Shown here in pieces: positions 7,869 through 15,420 of a stretch of DNA of 64,000 bases; position 1 is the stretch's first letter, and the number at the start of each line of letters is the position of its first letter. Position numbers and translations under genes: made by a program. The DNA lies in the NCBI RefSeq assembly GCF_009176975.1, contig NZ_WEZG01000001.1:496001-560000 (forward strand). Direction: 5' to 3'. Below the pieces are notes generated by a model. That model did no database searches. It was not told the origin of the DNA and saw only the letters and a list, made by a program, of their open reading frames with translations. This DNA is from Aureimonas psammosilenae (GTDB lineage: Bacteria > Pseudomonadota > Alphaproteobacteria > Rhizobiales > Rhizobiaceae).

Positions 7869-8212
7869 GTGATGTCGCTGGGAAACTCGTGGAGCCCCTG
7901 GGGGCTCAGCGGCAGGGGACGGACGGACAGAACGGCGGAGACGGGCAAGGGCGCGTAGAGATGCGGGAAAAGATCACCGCCCCGCGAGGGTTCCCATTTC
8001 AAGGCGTCCCCGAGCGGCATCGGATCGACCGCCACGAGAAGGAGGTCGTCCATGCCGGCAAAATGCCGCCTTGCGGTCTCCTTGGCCTGTGACGCCGTCG
8101 AAAAATGAATGAAGCCGTCGGCGATATCCACCGGGGCGCCACGGAGCGCGCCTGTGCGCTCGGCCTCCTGCCAAAGCGGGGCGGGAAGGATCTTGTAGAT
8201 GGGATCGCTCAT
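7865..8212 (-). CDS. DUF952 family protein
   Basis: 115 aa with the DUF952 signature: IYKILPAPLWQEAERTG near the N-terminus and DGFIHFSTASQ at about residues 32-42, then a LLLVAVD strand and a Pro-rich end. The fold is small and alpha/beta, related to ADP-ribosyltransferase-like proteins, and its biochemical role is unknown. It is the first gene of a minus-strand set with pyrD (4-nt overlap) and the HDAC-like gene. A 117-nt gap separates it from the divergent exported protein gene at 8330, so promoters for both directions should be there. Confidence 0.85.
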   Translation of the reverse strand: MSDPIYKILPAPLWQEAERTGALRGAPVDIADGFIHFSTASQAKETARRHFAGMDDLLLVAVDPMPLGDALKWEPSRGGDLFPHLYAPLPVSAVLSVRPLPLSPQGLHEFPSDIT

Positions 8213-8329
8213 GGGTTCCTGCGGTGCCAGAGCGGCGCGGCGGCGTCAATCGAGCGCGGCGGCCCGATTGTCGCCGTCGTCGTCGCGCTAGATAGGAGAA
8301 CTCGAAATCCTCGTCGGAGCGATCTGCCC

Positions 8330-8788
8330 ATGCGCATCCACGGCCTTCTTCTTCTCGCCCTTGCCGCCGCCACGCCCGCCGGCGCCCAGAGCCTTCTGCC
8401 CGAGCGGACTTCGCCCGGTCGCTACGAGCTTCAACCGATCGATGGCGGCGTCGCCCGGCTCGATACGCTGACCGGCGAGATCACCCTTTGCAAAGCCGAG
8501 GACGGGAGCCTTCGCTGCAGCCCCGCCGAGGAAAAGGATGAACCGAGCTATTCTTCCCGCCAAAGCGACGATGACGAGCCGCGCGGCTACGAGCGGCGGC
8601 GCGACGACAGAGAAGACGAGGACGAGAAGTCCGAGAAGGCGGAGCGCAAGGACGATGCCGAGTTCGACAAGGCGCTTTCGCGCATGAAGCGCGCTCTTCG
8701 CGCCTTCGGCGAAGCGGCCCGCGAGTTCGATCAGGACAAGAAGGGCGACGATCGGGGAAGCGAGGAACGGATGCCCGACCGGACCTGA
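8330..8788 (+). CDS. Exported highly charged hypothetical protein
   Basis: 152 aa. The start at 8330 is chosen because it gives a clean Sec signal peptide (MRIHGLLLLALAAATPAGAQ), with GGAG upstream. The mature N-terminus has a short folded-looking module (GRYELQPIDGGVARLDTLTG, then LCKAEDGSLRCSP with two Cys), a pattern I associate with small periplasmic proteins of Rhizobiales. The rest is a long, very polar Asp/Glu/Lys/Arg stretch (about residues 65-150), likely disordered or coiled coil. Function unknown. Confidence 0.72.
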   Translation: MRIHGLLLLALAAATPAGAQSLLPERTSPGRYELQPIDGGVARLDTLTGEITLCKAEDGSLRCSPAEEKDEPSYSSRQSDDDEPRGYERRRDDREDEDEKSEKAERKDDAEFDKALSRMKRALRAFGEAAREFDQDKKGDDRGSEERMPDRT

Positions 8789-8915
8789 ACCGACGGATAA
8801 GGGGCCAAGACCCGGCGGTGACGCATTGCCGAGCGTTTCGCGGCATGGCAATCCCATGGTGCATCGCCGCTCCGCGCGGCGGCCCCATTTTCCGTTCCAT
8901 TCCGCCGAGAGGCCG

Positions 8916-9374
8916 ATGCAGTTCATCGAAACCCTGTCGATCCGCACCAAGCCGCGGTCGATGCTCGACATCTCCTCCGCCGTTCAGGATCGGCTGGTCG
9001 CCTTCGAAAGCGGCGACGGGCTTCTGACGGCCTTCATCCGCCACACCTCCGCATCCCTGACGATCCAAGAGAATGCCGATCCGGACGTCCGGGCCGATCT
9101 TCTGGACGCCCTGGATCGCCTCGCGCCGGCCGGCCCCATCTACCGCCATTCGGTGGAAGGGCCGGACGACATGCCGGCCCATATCAAGACGGTCCTGACG
9201 CAGACCAGCATCGCCATCCCCGTGCTTCATGGCCGCCTGATGCTGGGGACGTGGCAGGGGCTTTATGTCGTGGAGCATCGAAGCCGCCCCCATACCCGCG
9301 AGGTGCTTCTGCATTTTTCGGGAACCCGCGCACCCCAGCCTGGTCGCCCCTATCCGGTTCCGAGCCGAGACTGA
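8916..9374 (+). CDS. YjbQ family protein (UPF0047)
   Basis: 152 aa. This is a YjbQ/UPF0047 protein: the central [20 protein letters not shown] and the C-terminal [12 protein letters not shown] are the family's conserved stretches, and the His residues of IRHTSAS and YRHS probably bind metal. E. coli YjbQ has weak thiamine-phosphate synthase activity, but the physiological role is unclear. The start at 8916 gives the standard N-terminus [15 protein letters not shown], after a GAGAGG ribosome site; in-frame upstream ATGs would add about 30 non-conserved residues. It is followed by mscL after 77 nt. Confidence 0.9.
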   Translation: MQFIETLSIRTKPRSMLDISSAVQDRLVAFESGDGLLTAFIRHTSASLTIQENADPDVRADLLDALDRLAPAGPIYRHSVEGPDDMPAHIKTVLTQTSIAIPVLHGRLMLGTWQGLYVVEHRSRPHTREVLLHFSGTRAPQPGRPYPVPSRD

Positions 9375-9451
9375 ACCCGTCAGCCGTTGCCGAGAACCGT
9401 CAGTCGCCTATTCCTTGTCCGAACTGTTGTGCACTGAGACGGGGAAGCTCG

Positions 9452-9922
9452 ATGCTGAAGGAATTCAAGGAATTCGCCCTGAAGGGCAACATGGTCGATC
9501 TGGCGATCGGCATCATCATCGGCGCGGCCTTTTCCGGCCTCGTCCAATCCCTGGTGCAGGACATCATCATGCCGGTCGTCGGCCTCCTGACGGGCGGCTT
9601 CGATTTCACCAACCTCTTCTATCCGCTGTCGGGCAACGTCACCGCGCCCTCGCTCACCGGCGCGCGCGAACAGGGCGCGGTTCTGGCCTATGGCAACTTC
9701 ATCACCCTCGCGATCAACTTCCTGATCGTCGCCTTCGTCCTGTTCCTGGTGGTGAAGGGCATGAACCGCCTGAAGCGCAAGGAAGAAGCCAAGCCCGACG
9801 CTGTCAAGGAAGTGCCGGCGCAAGAAAAGCTTCTCGGCGAGATCCGCGATCTTCTGGCCACCGGCCGCGCCGTGTCCCCGGTGCCACCGGCCACCCCAAC
9901 GCCCGGCCGCAGCCCGGTTTAA
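9452..9922 (+). CDS. mscL: Large-conductance mechanosensitive channel
   Basis: 156 aa. The sequence opens with the canonical [21 protein letters not shown]-terminal helix and TM1, carries the periplasmic loop with [10 protein letters not shown]2 (about 78-101) and the basic [11 protein letters not shown] cytoplasmic segment, then a Pro-rich tail after the C-terminal helix bundle. It opens under membrane tension to release solutes on hypo-osmotic shock. The Pro/Thr tail beyond residue 140 is longer than in E. coli MscL (136 aa). GGGGAAG ahead of the ATG supports the start. Confidence 0.97.
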   Translation: MLKEFKEFALKGNMVDLAIGIIIGAAFSGLVQSLVQDIIMPVVGLLTGGFDFTNLFYPLSGNVTAPSLTGAREQGAVLAYGNFITLAINFLIVAFVLFLVVKGMNRLKRKEEAKPDAVKEVPAQEKLLGEIRDLLATGRAVSPVPPATPTPGRSPV

Positions 9923-9987
9923 CTGTTGACGGCGGGGACATAACGAGCGAGTTGCGGCGGTCCGAAATCCACGAGGTCCCGCCGCTC

Positions 9988-11154
9988 ATGAATCCCCTCG
10001 ACCGGCTGCATGCGCGGGCGTCGCAGGCGCCCGAAAGCGGCATCGTCGCCGTGATGAACTATGGCCGCACGCTCGACGGCGTCATTCCCCTTTGGGCCGG
10101 CGAAGGCGATCTCGCGACGCCGCGCTTCATCAGCGACGCGGCGGCCGCGAGCCTTCAGGCCGGCGAAACCTTTTATACATGGCAGCGCGGAATCCCCGAG
10201 CTTCGCCAGGCGCTCGCGCGCTACACGGAAAATGTCTACGGCCGGCCTTCCAGCTATGACCGCTTCTTCGTCACGGGATCGGGCATGCAGGCGATCCAGA
10301 TCGTCGTCGCGGCACTCGCCGGCGAAGGCGACGAGGTGGCCTTCATCGGTCCGGCCTGGCCGAATTTCGCGGCGGCCGTCGGCGTCGCCGGCGGGGTGGC
10401 GCGCGAAGTGACGCTGGACTGGACGGAGGCCGGCTGGGATCTCGATCTCGACAAGCTGCGCGCCGCGATTTCCCCTCGCACCCGCGCCCTGTTCGTCAAC
10501 ACGCCGTCGAACCCGACCGGCTGGACGGCCTCGACGGAGGTTCTGCGCGAGATTCTCGGCATCGTGCGCGAAGCCGGCATCACGCTGATCGCCGATGAGA
10601 TCTACAGCCGCTTCCATTATGCCGGAGGCCGCGCGCCATCCTTCCACGACGTGATGGAAGAGGACGAGGCGATCTTCTTCGTCAATTCCTTCTCCAAGAA
10701 CTGGGCGATGACCGGTTGGCGCGTCGGCTGGATCGAGGCCCCGCCGGCCTTCGGCCCGGTGATCGAGAACCTCATCCAGTATTCCACCTCCGGCGTCGCG
10801 GCCTTCATGCAGCGCGGCGCGGTGGCGGCCTTGGAGGAAGGGGAGGAGTTCGTGTCGTCGCAGGTGGAACGTGCCCATCAAGCGCGCGACATCTTCTGTA
10901 AGGCCCTCATTGAGACGAACCGCGTGTCGCTCGTGCCGCCGAACGGGGCGTTCTACGCCTTTTTCGCGATCGACGGGGTGGAAGACTCGATGCGCACGGC
11001 CTTCCGCCTTCTGGACGAAACGCGCCTGGGCCTCGCGCCCGGAACGGCTTTCGGCGCTTCGGCCCCGCGTTTCCTGCGAGCCTGCTTCCACCGCCGTCTC
11101 GATCAGGTCGAGGAAGCGGCGGGCCGTTTGTCGGACTGGATAGGCAAGCTCTGA
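9988..11154 (+). CDS. Class I/II PLP-dependent aminotransferase
   Basis: 388 aa of the aspartate-aminotransferase superfamily (fold type I). Visible elements are TWQRGIPELRQALARY in the substrate region, SGMQAIQIVV for PLP phosphate binding, NTPSNPTGW, ADEIYSRF with the cofactor Asp, and VNSFSKNWAMTGWRVGW with the Schiff-base Lys; a C-terminal Arg near FLRACF probably binds the substrate carboxylate. It transfers amino groups between an amino acid and a 2-oxo acid; the substrate is not evident. The start is the ATG at 9988; a longer frame to 9265 overlaps mscL. It is convergent with hemA. Confidence 0.92.
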   Translation: MNPLDRLHARASQAPESGIVAVMNYGRTLDGVIPLWAGEGDLATPRFISDAAAASLQAGETFYTWQRGIPELRQALARYTENVYGRPSSYDRFFVTGSGMQAIQIVVAALAGEGDEVAFIGPAWPNFAAAVGVAGGVAREVTLDWTEAGWDLDLDKLRAAISPRTRALFVNTPSNPTGWTASTEVLREILGIVREAGITLIADEIYSRFHYAGGRAPSFHDVMEEDEAIFFVNSFSKNWAMTGWRVGWIEAPPAFGPVIENLIQYSTSGVAAFMQRGAVAALEEGEEFVSSQVERAHQARDIFCKALIETNRVSLVPPNGAFYAFFAIDGVEDSMRTAFRLLDETRLGLAPGTAFGASAPRFLRACFHRRLDQVEEAAGRLSDWIGKL

Positions 11155-11166
11155 AGGAAGGCGGCG

Positions 11167-12450
11167 TCAGCCGCCGGCCTGCGACACCAGAAGGGGACGG
11201 GCGCGGGTCGCTTCGTCCTTCTTGGACAGCGACTCGGCCGTGCCGAAAGGAATGCCGAGAGCTTCCCAGGTTTCCACCAGCGCGTCCCGCAGCTTTTCCA
11301 CCAGCGCGTCGTCGTGAAGCGGCGTCGGCGTGATGCGCAGGCGCTCGGTGCCGCGCGGCACCGTCGGATAGTTGATCGGCTGGATATAGATGCCGTGGCG
11401 CTCCAGAAGCCGGTCGCTCGCCTTCTTGCAAAGATCGGGATCGCCGACCAGAAGCGGCACGATATGCGTCGGCGACGGCATCACCGGCAGGTCGGCGCCG
11501 GCAAGAACCGCTTTGGCGCGCGCCGCCTGACGCTGCTGCGCTTGGCGCTCCGCGCCGCTTTCCTTCAGATGCCGGATGGACGCCGTGGCCGCGGCCGCCA
11601 GCGCCGGGGGCAGGGCGGTGGTGAAGATGAAGCCCGGCGCATAGGAGCGTACGGCGTCGATCACGGCGCGCGAGCCGGCGATGTAGCCGCCCAGAACGCC
11701 GAAGGCTTTGGCGAGCGTGCCCTCGATCACGTCGATGCGATGCGCGACGCCATCGCGCTCCGAGATGCCGCCGCCGCGCTTGCCGTACATTCCGACCGCG
11801 TGGACCTCGTCGATATAGGTCATGGTGTTGTAGCGCTCCGCCAGATCGAGGATCGCCTCGATCGGCGCGATGTCGCCGTCCATCGAATAAACGCTCTCGA
11901 AGACGATCAGCTTCGCCCGCTCGGGGCCGGCCGCCTTCAGAAGCTCTTCCAGATGGCCGACGTCGTTGTGCCGGAAGATCTGCTTGTGCGCGCCGGACTT
12001 TCGGACGCCCTCGATCATGGAAGCGTGGTTCAATTCGTCCGACAGGATCAGGCAGTCGGGCAGGAGCTTGGCGATGGTGGAGATCGAGGCCTCGTTCGAC
12101 ACGAAGCCGGAGGTGAAGACCAGGGCGGCTTCCTTGCCGTGAAGGTCGGCGAGCTCGGTTTCGAGTTCCACCAGCGGATGGTTGGTGCCGGAAATGTTGC
12201 GCGTGCCGCCGGCGCCCGAGCCCATGGCGGTGACCGCGTCGCGCATCGCGCCGACGACGTTTCCATGCTGGCCCATGCCGAGATAATCGTTGGAACACCA
12301 GACGGTTATTTCGCTGGCTACGCCGTTTCTGCGCCAGATCGCCTGTGGAAAGCGGCCCGCGATACGCTCAAGGTCCGCGAAAACACGATAACGCCTTTCC
12401 GCGTGCAGAGCTTCGATGGCAGACTCGAAGTGACTCTGGTAGTCGGTCAT
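11167..12450 (-). CDS. hemA: 5-aminolevulinate synthase
   Basis: 427 aa. It condenses glycine and succinyl-CoA to 5-aminolevulinate, the first step of haem synthesis by the C4 route used by alphaproteobacteria. The sequence has the ALAS N-terminus ([19 protein letters not shown]), the glycine-rich loop [25 protein letters not shown] with the PLP-contacting Asp, and EGTLAKAFG with Schiff-base K248. R. capsulatus ALAS has its Lys at the same number. The C-terminus has HIVPLLVGD and [12 protein letters not shown]. It is divergent from galE over a 120-nt gap. Confidence 0.97.
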   Translation of the reverse strand: MTDYQSHFESAIEALHAERRYRVFADLERIAGRFPQAIWRRNGVASEITVWCSNDYLGMGQHGNVVGAMRDAVTAMGSGAGGTRNISGTNHPLVELETELADLHGKEAALVFTSGFVSNEASISTIAKLLPDCLILSDELNHASMIEGVRKSGAHKQIFRHNDVGHLEELLKAAGPERAKLIVFESVYSMDGDIAPIEAILDLAERYNTMTYIDEVHAVGMYGKRGGGISERDGVAHRIDVIEGTLAKAFGVLGGYIAGSRAVIDAVRSYAPGFIFTTALPPALAAAATASIRHLKESGAERQAQQRQAARAKAVLAGADLPVMPSPTHIVPLLVGDPDLCKKASDRLLERHGIYIQPINYPTVPRGTERLRITPTPLHDDALVEKLRDALVETWEALGIPFGTAESLSKKDEATRARPLLVSQAGG

Positions 12451-12570
12451 GCTGAACTCCTGTCGAGAAGGGTTCTAAAGTCCCGGCAAGGCCATGTCCA
12501 TGAGGCGCTTATGCAATGCTCGCATGGGTGCCGACCCCTTCGCGCAACGAAAAAAAGAGATACGGCAGGC

Positions 12571-13560
12571 ATGAGCGTACTTGTGACGGGCGGCGCCGGT
12601 TATATCGGCAGCCACATGGTGCTGGGCCTCGTGGATCGCGGCGAGGACGTCGTGGTTCTCGACAACTTCACCACCGGCTTCGACTGGCTGATCTCGCCGG
12701 CCGCGACCGTGGTGCAGGGCGACGTCGCCGACGGCGCGCTTCTCGACCGGCTGGTGACGGAGCACGGGGTGGACGCGATCGTGCATTTCGCCGGCTCCAT
12801 CGTGGTGCCCGATTCGGTGAAGGACCCGCTCGGTTATTACGGCAACAACACCGCCAAGACGCGCGACCTGATCGAATCGGCCGTGCGCAACAAGGTGCCG
12901 AACTTCATCTTCTCCTCTACCGCCGCCGTTTACGGCGAAGCGGGGAAGAAGCCGGTTTCGGAGGACAGCCCGCTGAAACCCCTGTCCCCCTACGGCCGCT
13001 CCAAGCTGATGAGCGAAATGATGCTGGAGGATGCCGCCGCCGCCCATCCGCTTTCCTATGCGGCGCTCCGCTACTTCAACGTCGCGGGGGCCGATCCGCA
13101 GGGCCGCTCCGGCCAGTCCACAAAGGGCGCGACCCATCTCATCAAGGTCGCCAACGAGGTCGTGGTCGGCAAGCGCGCCCATATCGAGGTGTTCGGTACG
13201 GATTACGCGACGCCGGACGGCACCTGCGTCCGCGACTACATCCACGTCACCGACCTCATCGGCGCGCATCTGGCAGCCCTCGACCATCTGCGGGGTGGGC
13301 ACGGCAACCTCGTCGCCAATGTCGGCTACAGCCGCGGCTTCTCCGTGCGCGAGGTGCTCGATGTGGTGCGGCGCGTGTCCGGCAATGATTTCGAGATCCG
13401 CGAAAGCGGGCGCCGCCTCGGCGACAGCCCGAGCGTCGTGGCCGATTCCACCAAGCTGCGGCAAACGGTCGGCTGGGTGCCCCGGCATGACGACCTTTCC
13501 GAGATCGTCACCCATGCGCTGGATTGGGAAAAGCGCCTTCTGAAGCGCAATGCCGAATAA
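12571..13560 (+). CDS. galE: UDP-glucose 4-epimerase
   Basis: 329 aa, extended SDR family. It interconverts UDP-glucose and UDP-galactose for exopolysaccharide and LPS precursors. The NAD site is TGGAGYIGSH (6-15), the catalytic triad is in FSSTAAVYG (S115/S116/T117) and YGRSK (Y141, K145), and the sugar-nucleotide segment RYFNVAGADP and DGTCVRDYIHV are standard for GalE. The start at 12571 (MSVLVTGG) is the family start; longer in-frame extensions run across hemA on the other strand. The sugar transferase gene at 13760 fits a surface-polysaccharide context. Confidence 0.95.
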   Translation: MSVLVTGGAGYIGSHMVLGLVDRGEDVVVLDNFTTGFDWLISPAATVVQGDVADGALLDRLVTEHGVDAIVHFAGSIVVPDSVKDPLGYYGNNTAKTRDLIESAVRNKVPNFIFSSTAAVYGEAGKKPVSEDSPLKPLSPYGRSKLMSEMMLEDAAAAHPLSYAALRYFNVAGADPQGRSGQSTKGATHLIKVANEVVVGKRAHIEVFGTDYATPDGTCVRDYIHVTDLIGAHLAALDHLRGGHGNLVANVGYSRGFSVREVLDVVRRVSGNDFEIRESGRRLGDSPSVVADSTKLRQTVGWVPRHDDLSEIVTHALDWEKRLLKRNAE

Positions 13561-13563
13561 GGC

Positions 13564-13731
13564 TCATTCCTCATCGGGGGCGGGCTCGGCGGCAGGCGAG
13601 CCCTCGGTCTCGTCGGCCGGGCGCTGCCGGCGGGCGCGGGCCTGGTCCTTGCGCCGCTTCAGATTCTCTCGCAGCGTTTCCTCCAGCCTTTGGCGGCGCG
13701 CGTCGGCCTTGTCCGATCGCTCGCCGCTCAT
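13564..13731 (-). CDS. Small basic/acidic conserved protein (55 aa)
   Basis: 55 aa, MSGERSDKADARRQRLEETL followed by RENLKRRKDQARARRQ and an acidic Pro-rich tail. Short proteins with this Arg-rich helix are found throughout alphaproteobacteria and remain uncharacterised. The start is chosen at 13731 as it gives the typical N-terminus; a longer frame to 14121 would cover the sugar-transferase gene. It is convergent with galE (3 nt between stops) and divergent from the sugar transferase gene, whose start is 28 nt away. Confidence 0.7.
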   Translation of the reverse strand: MSGERSDKADARRQRLEETLRENLKRRKDQARARRQRPADETEGSPAAEPAPDEE

Positions 13732-13759
13732 GGCCGGCTCCCGCTGAAAAGGGCAGCGC

Positions 13760-14326
13760 ATGTCGCTTCTGGCCAAGCGTGTTTTCGATATCCTGGCGAG
13801 CCTTTTCGGGCTCCTCGTTCTCGGCTGGGCAATTCTGCTTCTCGCGCTTCTGGTCAGGCGGGATTCGCCCGGTCCCGGCATTTTTCGACAGGAGCGCGTC
13901 GGGCGCAACCGCCTTCCCTTCACCTGCCTGAAGCTGCGCACCATGGGCGCCGACACGCGCTCGGCCGCCACGCACGACACGCCGGCGGCGGCGGTGACGC
14001 CGCTCGGCGGCCGGCTTCGGCGCGTGAAGGTGGACGAGCTTCCGCAGCTTTGGAACGTCCTGAAAGGCGAGATGAGCCTTGTCGGACCGCGCCCCTGCCT
14101 GCCGATCCAGAAGGATGTCATCGACGCGCGGGAAAGGCTCGGGGTTCATCGCGCGCGGCCGGGCATCACGGGGCTGGCGCAGGTGCAGGGTGTCGATATG
14201 TCTGAGCCCGAACGGCTGGCGGAAGTCGACGCGCGCTATGTGGAAACGCGCTCCTTCTTCGGGGATCTCGCCATCATCCTGCAAACGCTGACCGGCAGCG
14301 GGCAGGGGGACCATGTCGCCCGCTGA
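13760..14326 (+). CDS. Undecaprenyl-phosphate sugar phosphotransferase
   Basis: 188 aa, the small PglC/ExoY-type bacterial sugar transferase (monotopic PGT). One membrane helix at about 10-32 follows AKRVFDI; then PGPGIFRQERVGRNRLPF, the KLRTM motif, the catalytic-region DELPQLWNVLKGEMSLVGPRP, and RPGITGLAQV near residue 140. It transfers a sugar-1-phosphate from a nucleotide sugar to the lipid carrier, starting a surface polysaccharide or glycolipid. Its 3' end overlaps the EEP enzyme gene by 14 nt, suggesting coupled expression. No other polysaccharide genes except galE are nearby. Confidence 0.9.
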   Translation: MSLLAKRVFDILASLFGLLVLGWAILLLALLVRRDSPGPGIFRQERVGRNRLPFTCLKLRTMGADTRSAATHDTPAAAVTPLGGRLRRVKVDELPQLWNVLKGEMSLVGPRPCLPIQKDVIDARERLGVHRARPGITGLAQVQGVDMSEPERLAEVDARYVETRSFFGDLAIILQTLTGSGQGDHVAR

Positions 14327-15053
14327 CGCGAGCCTCGCCGCCGCCGCCTCGTTCCGCGTCGTCACCTGGAACGTCCATGGGGGCGTCGGGCGCGACGGCC
14401 GCTGCGATCTGGAACGGGTCGCTGAAGCGCTTCTCGCGCTTCGCCCGGATGTCGCGGCGCTTCAGGAGATCGACGGGCGCACGCATCTCGGCCGCCGACC
14501 CCGCGCTTTCGAGCGCATCGCCGAGGCGCTCGGCGGCCATGTGGTGGAAGCGCGCACCACCGGGCGGGGCGACAAGGCCTATGGGCATCTTCTGTGGAGC
14601 GCCCGGCCGTTCGCACGCGCCGCAGTGCTGCGCCTGCCGGGCGGCCGCCTGGAGCCGCGCGCGGTGATCGACGCCGAAACGCCAACCCCGGCCGGTCTCA
14701 TGCGCATCCTCGCCAGCCATTTCAGCCTCGGGGCGGCGGACAGGCGCAGCCAAGCGGCTTATGTGGCCGAGCGTTGCGCGGGAACCGACAGGCCGACGAT
14801 CGCGCTCGGCGACTTCAACGACTGGCGTCTCGACAAGGGGCCGGTTCACGGCGCGCTCGGGGCCGTTCTGCCGGAGCTTGCCACCCTGCGCACGTTTCCG
14901 GCACGGCGGCCGATGTTTCGCCTCGACCGGATCTACGCGTCGCGCGCGCTCCACCTGCACGGCGTCGATGTCGGACGGGAGGCCGGAGCGTTGTCCGACC
15001 ACCTTCCCCTCGTCGCCGATTTTCGCGTCAATCCGCTTTTCGAGGCGCCTTGA
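14313..15053 (+). CDS. Endonuclease/exonuclease/phosphatase (EEP) family protein
   Basis: 246 aa with the EEP fold: TWNVHGGVGRDG (Asn), LQEIDGR (metal-binding Glu), LGDFNDWR (catalytic Asp/Asn) and the final LSDHLPLVADF (Asp-His pair). Members hydrolyse phosphodiesters in DNA, in lipids or in small molecules; the substrate here is unknown. Coupling with a lipid-linked sugar transferase (14-nt overlap) suggests a membrane lipid or lipid-carrier phosphate as a possible substrate, an inference only. Its last 26 nt overlap the 3' end of the response regulator on the opposite strand. Confidence 0.85.
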   Translation: MSPADASLAAAASFRVVTWNVHGGVGRDGRCDLERVAEALLALRPDVAALQEIDGRTHLGRRPRAFERIAEALGGHVVEARTTGRGDKAYGHLLWSARPFARAAVLRLPGGRLEPRAVIDAETPTPAGLMRILASHFSLGAADRRSQAAYVAERCAGTDRPTIALGDFNDWRLDKGPVHGALGAVLPELATLRTFPARRPMFRLDRIYASRALHLHGVDVGREAGALSDHLPLVADFRVNPLFEAP

Positions 15054-15420
15054 TCGCGTCCACCAGTTCGTCGTCGTCGAAGGGCTTCAGGAACACCCGC
15101 TCCGCCCCCCAGACCTCGGCGAGCGAGCTCATGGTCTCGATGCTGAGGCGCGGGCCTCCGCCGGTGATGCCGAAGATGCGCATCTCGGGCCGGGTTCCCC
15201 GAATCTCCTTCAGGAGGCGCAGGCCATCCATTTCCGGCATCCACATATCGGTCACCAGAACGTCGAAGGGCCGCTCACCGAGGAGAGCCAGGGCCTCGTT
15301 TCCGTTCGCGGCGCTTTCCACCGCGAAGCCCGCGTCGGAAAGCGCGATGGCGAGCGATTCGCGCACCATCGGCATGTCATCCACGACCAGAACCGTCGGC
15401 TTGTTGTCCGAACTCGCCAT
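15028..15420 (-). CDS. Single-domain response regulator (CheY-like)
   Basis: 130-aa receiver domain without an output domain. Acidic pocket VVDD (D14, D15), phosphorylation site VLVTDMWMP (D58), and conserved LKPFDDDEL with Lys near residue 117. The start at 15420 (MASSDNKPTV) is preceded by an AGAGGA-type site and lies inside the histidine-kinase gene, overlapping it by 44 nt, so both are expressed together and the kinase is the probable partner. It may act as a phosphate shuttle or bind a target protein directly. Confidence 0.9.
   Translation of the reverse strand: MASSDNKPTVLVVDDMPMVRESLAIALSDAGFAVESAANGNEALALLGERPFDVLVTDMWMPEMDGLRLLKEIRGTRPEMRIFGITGGGPRLSIETMSSLAEVWGAERVFLKPFDDDELVDAIKAPRKAD

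Noticed and set aside
11314-13560. 748-codon plus-strand frame ending as galE
   Set aside because: Only the last 329 codons match GalE; everything before 12571 is antisense to hemA.
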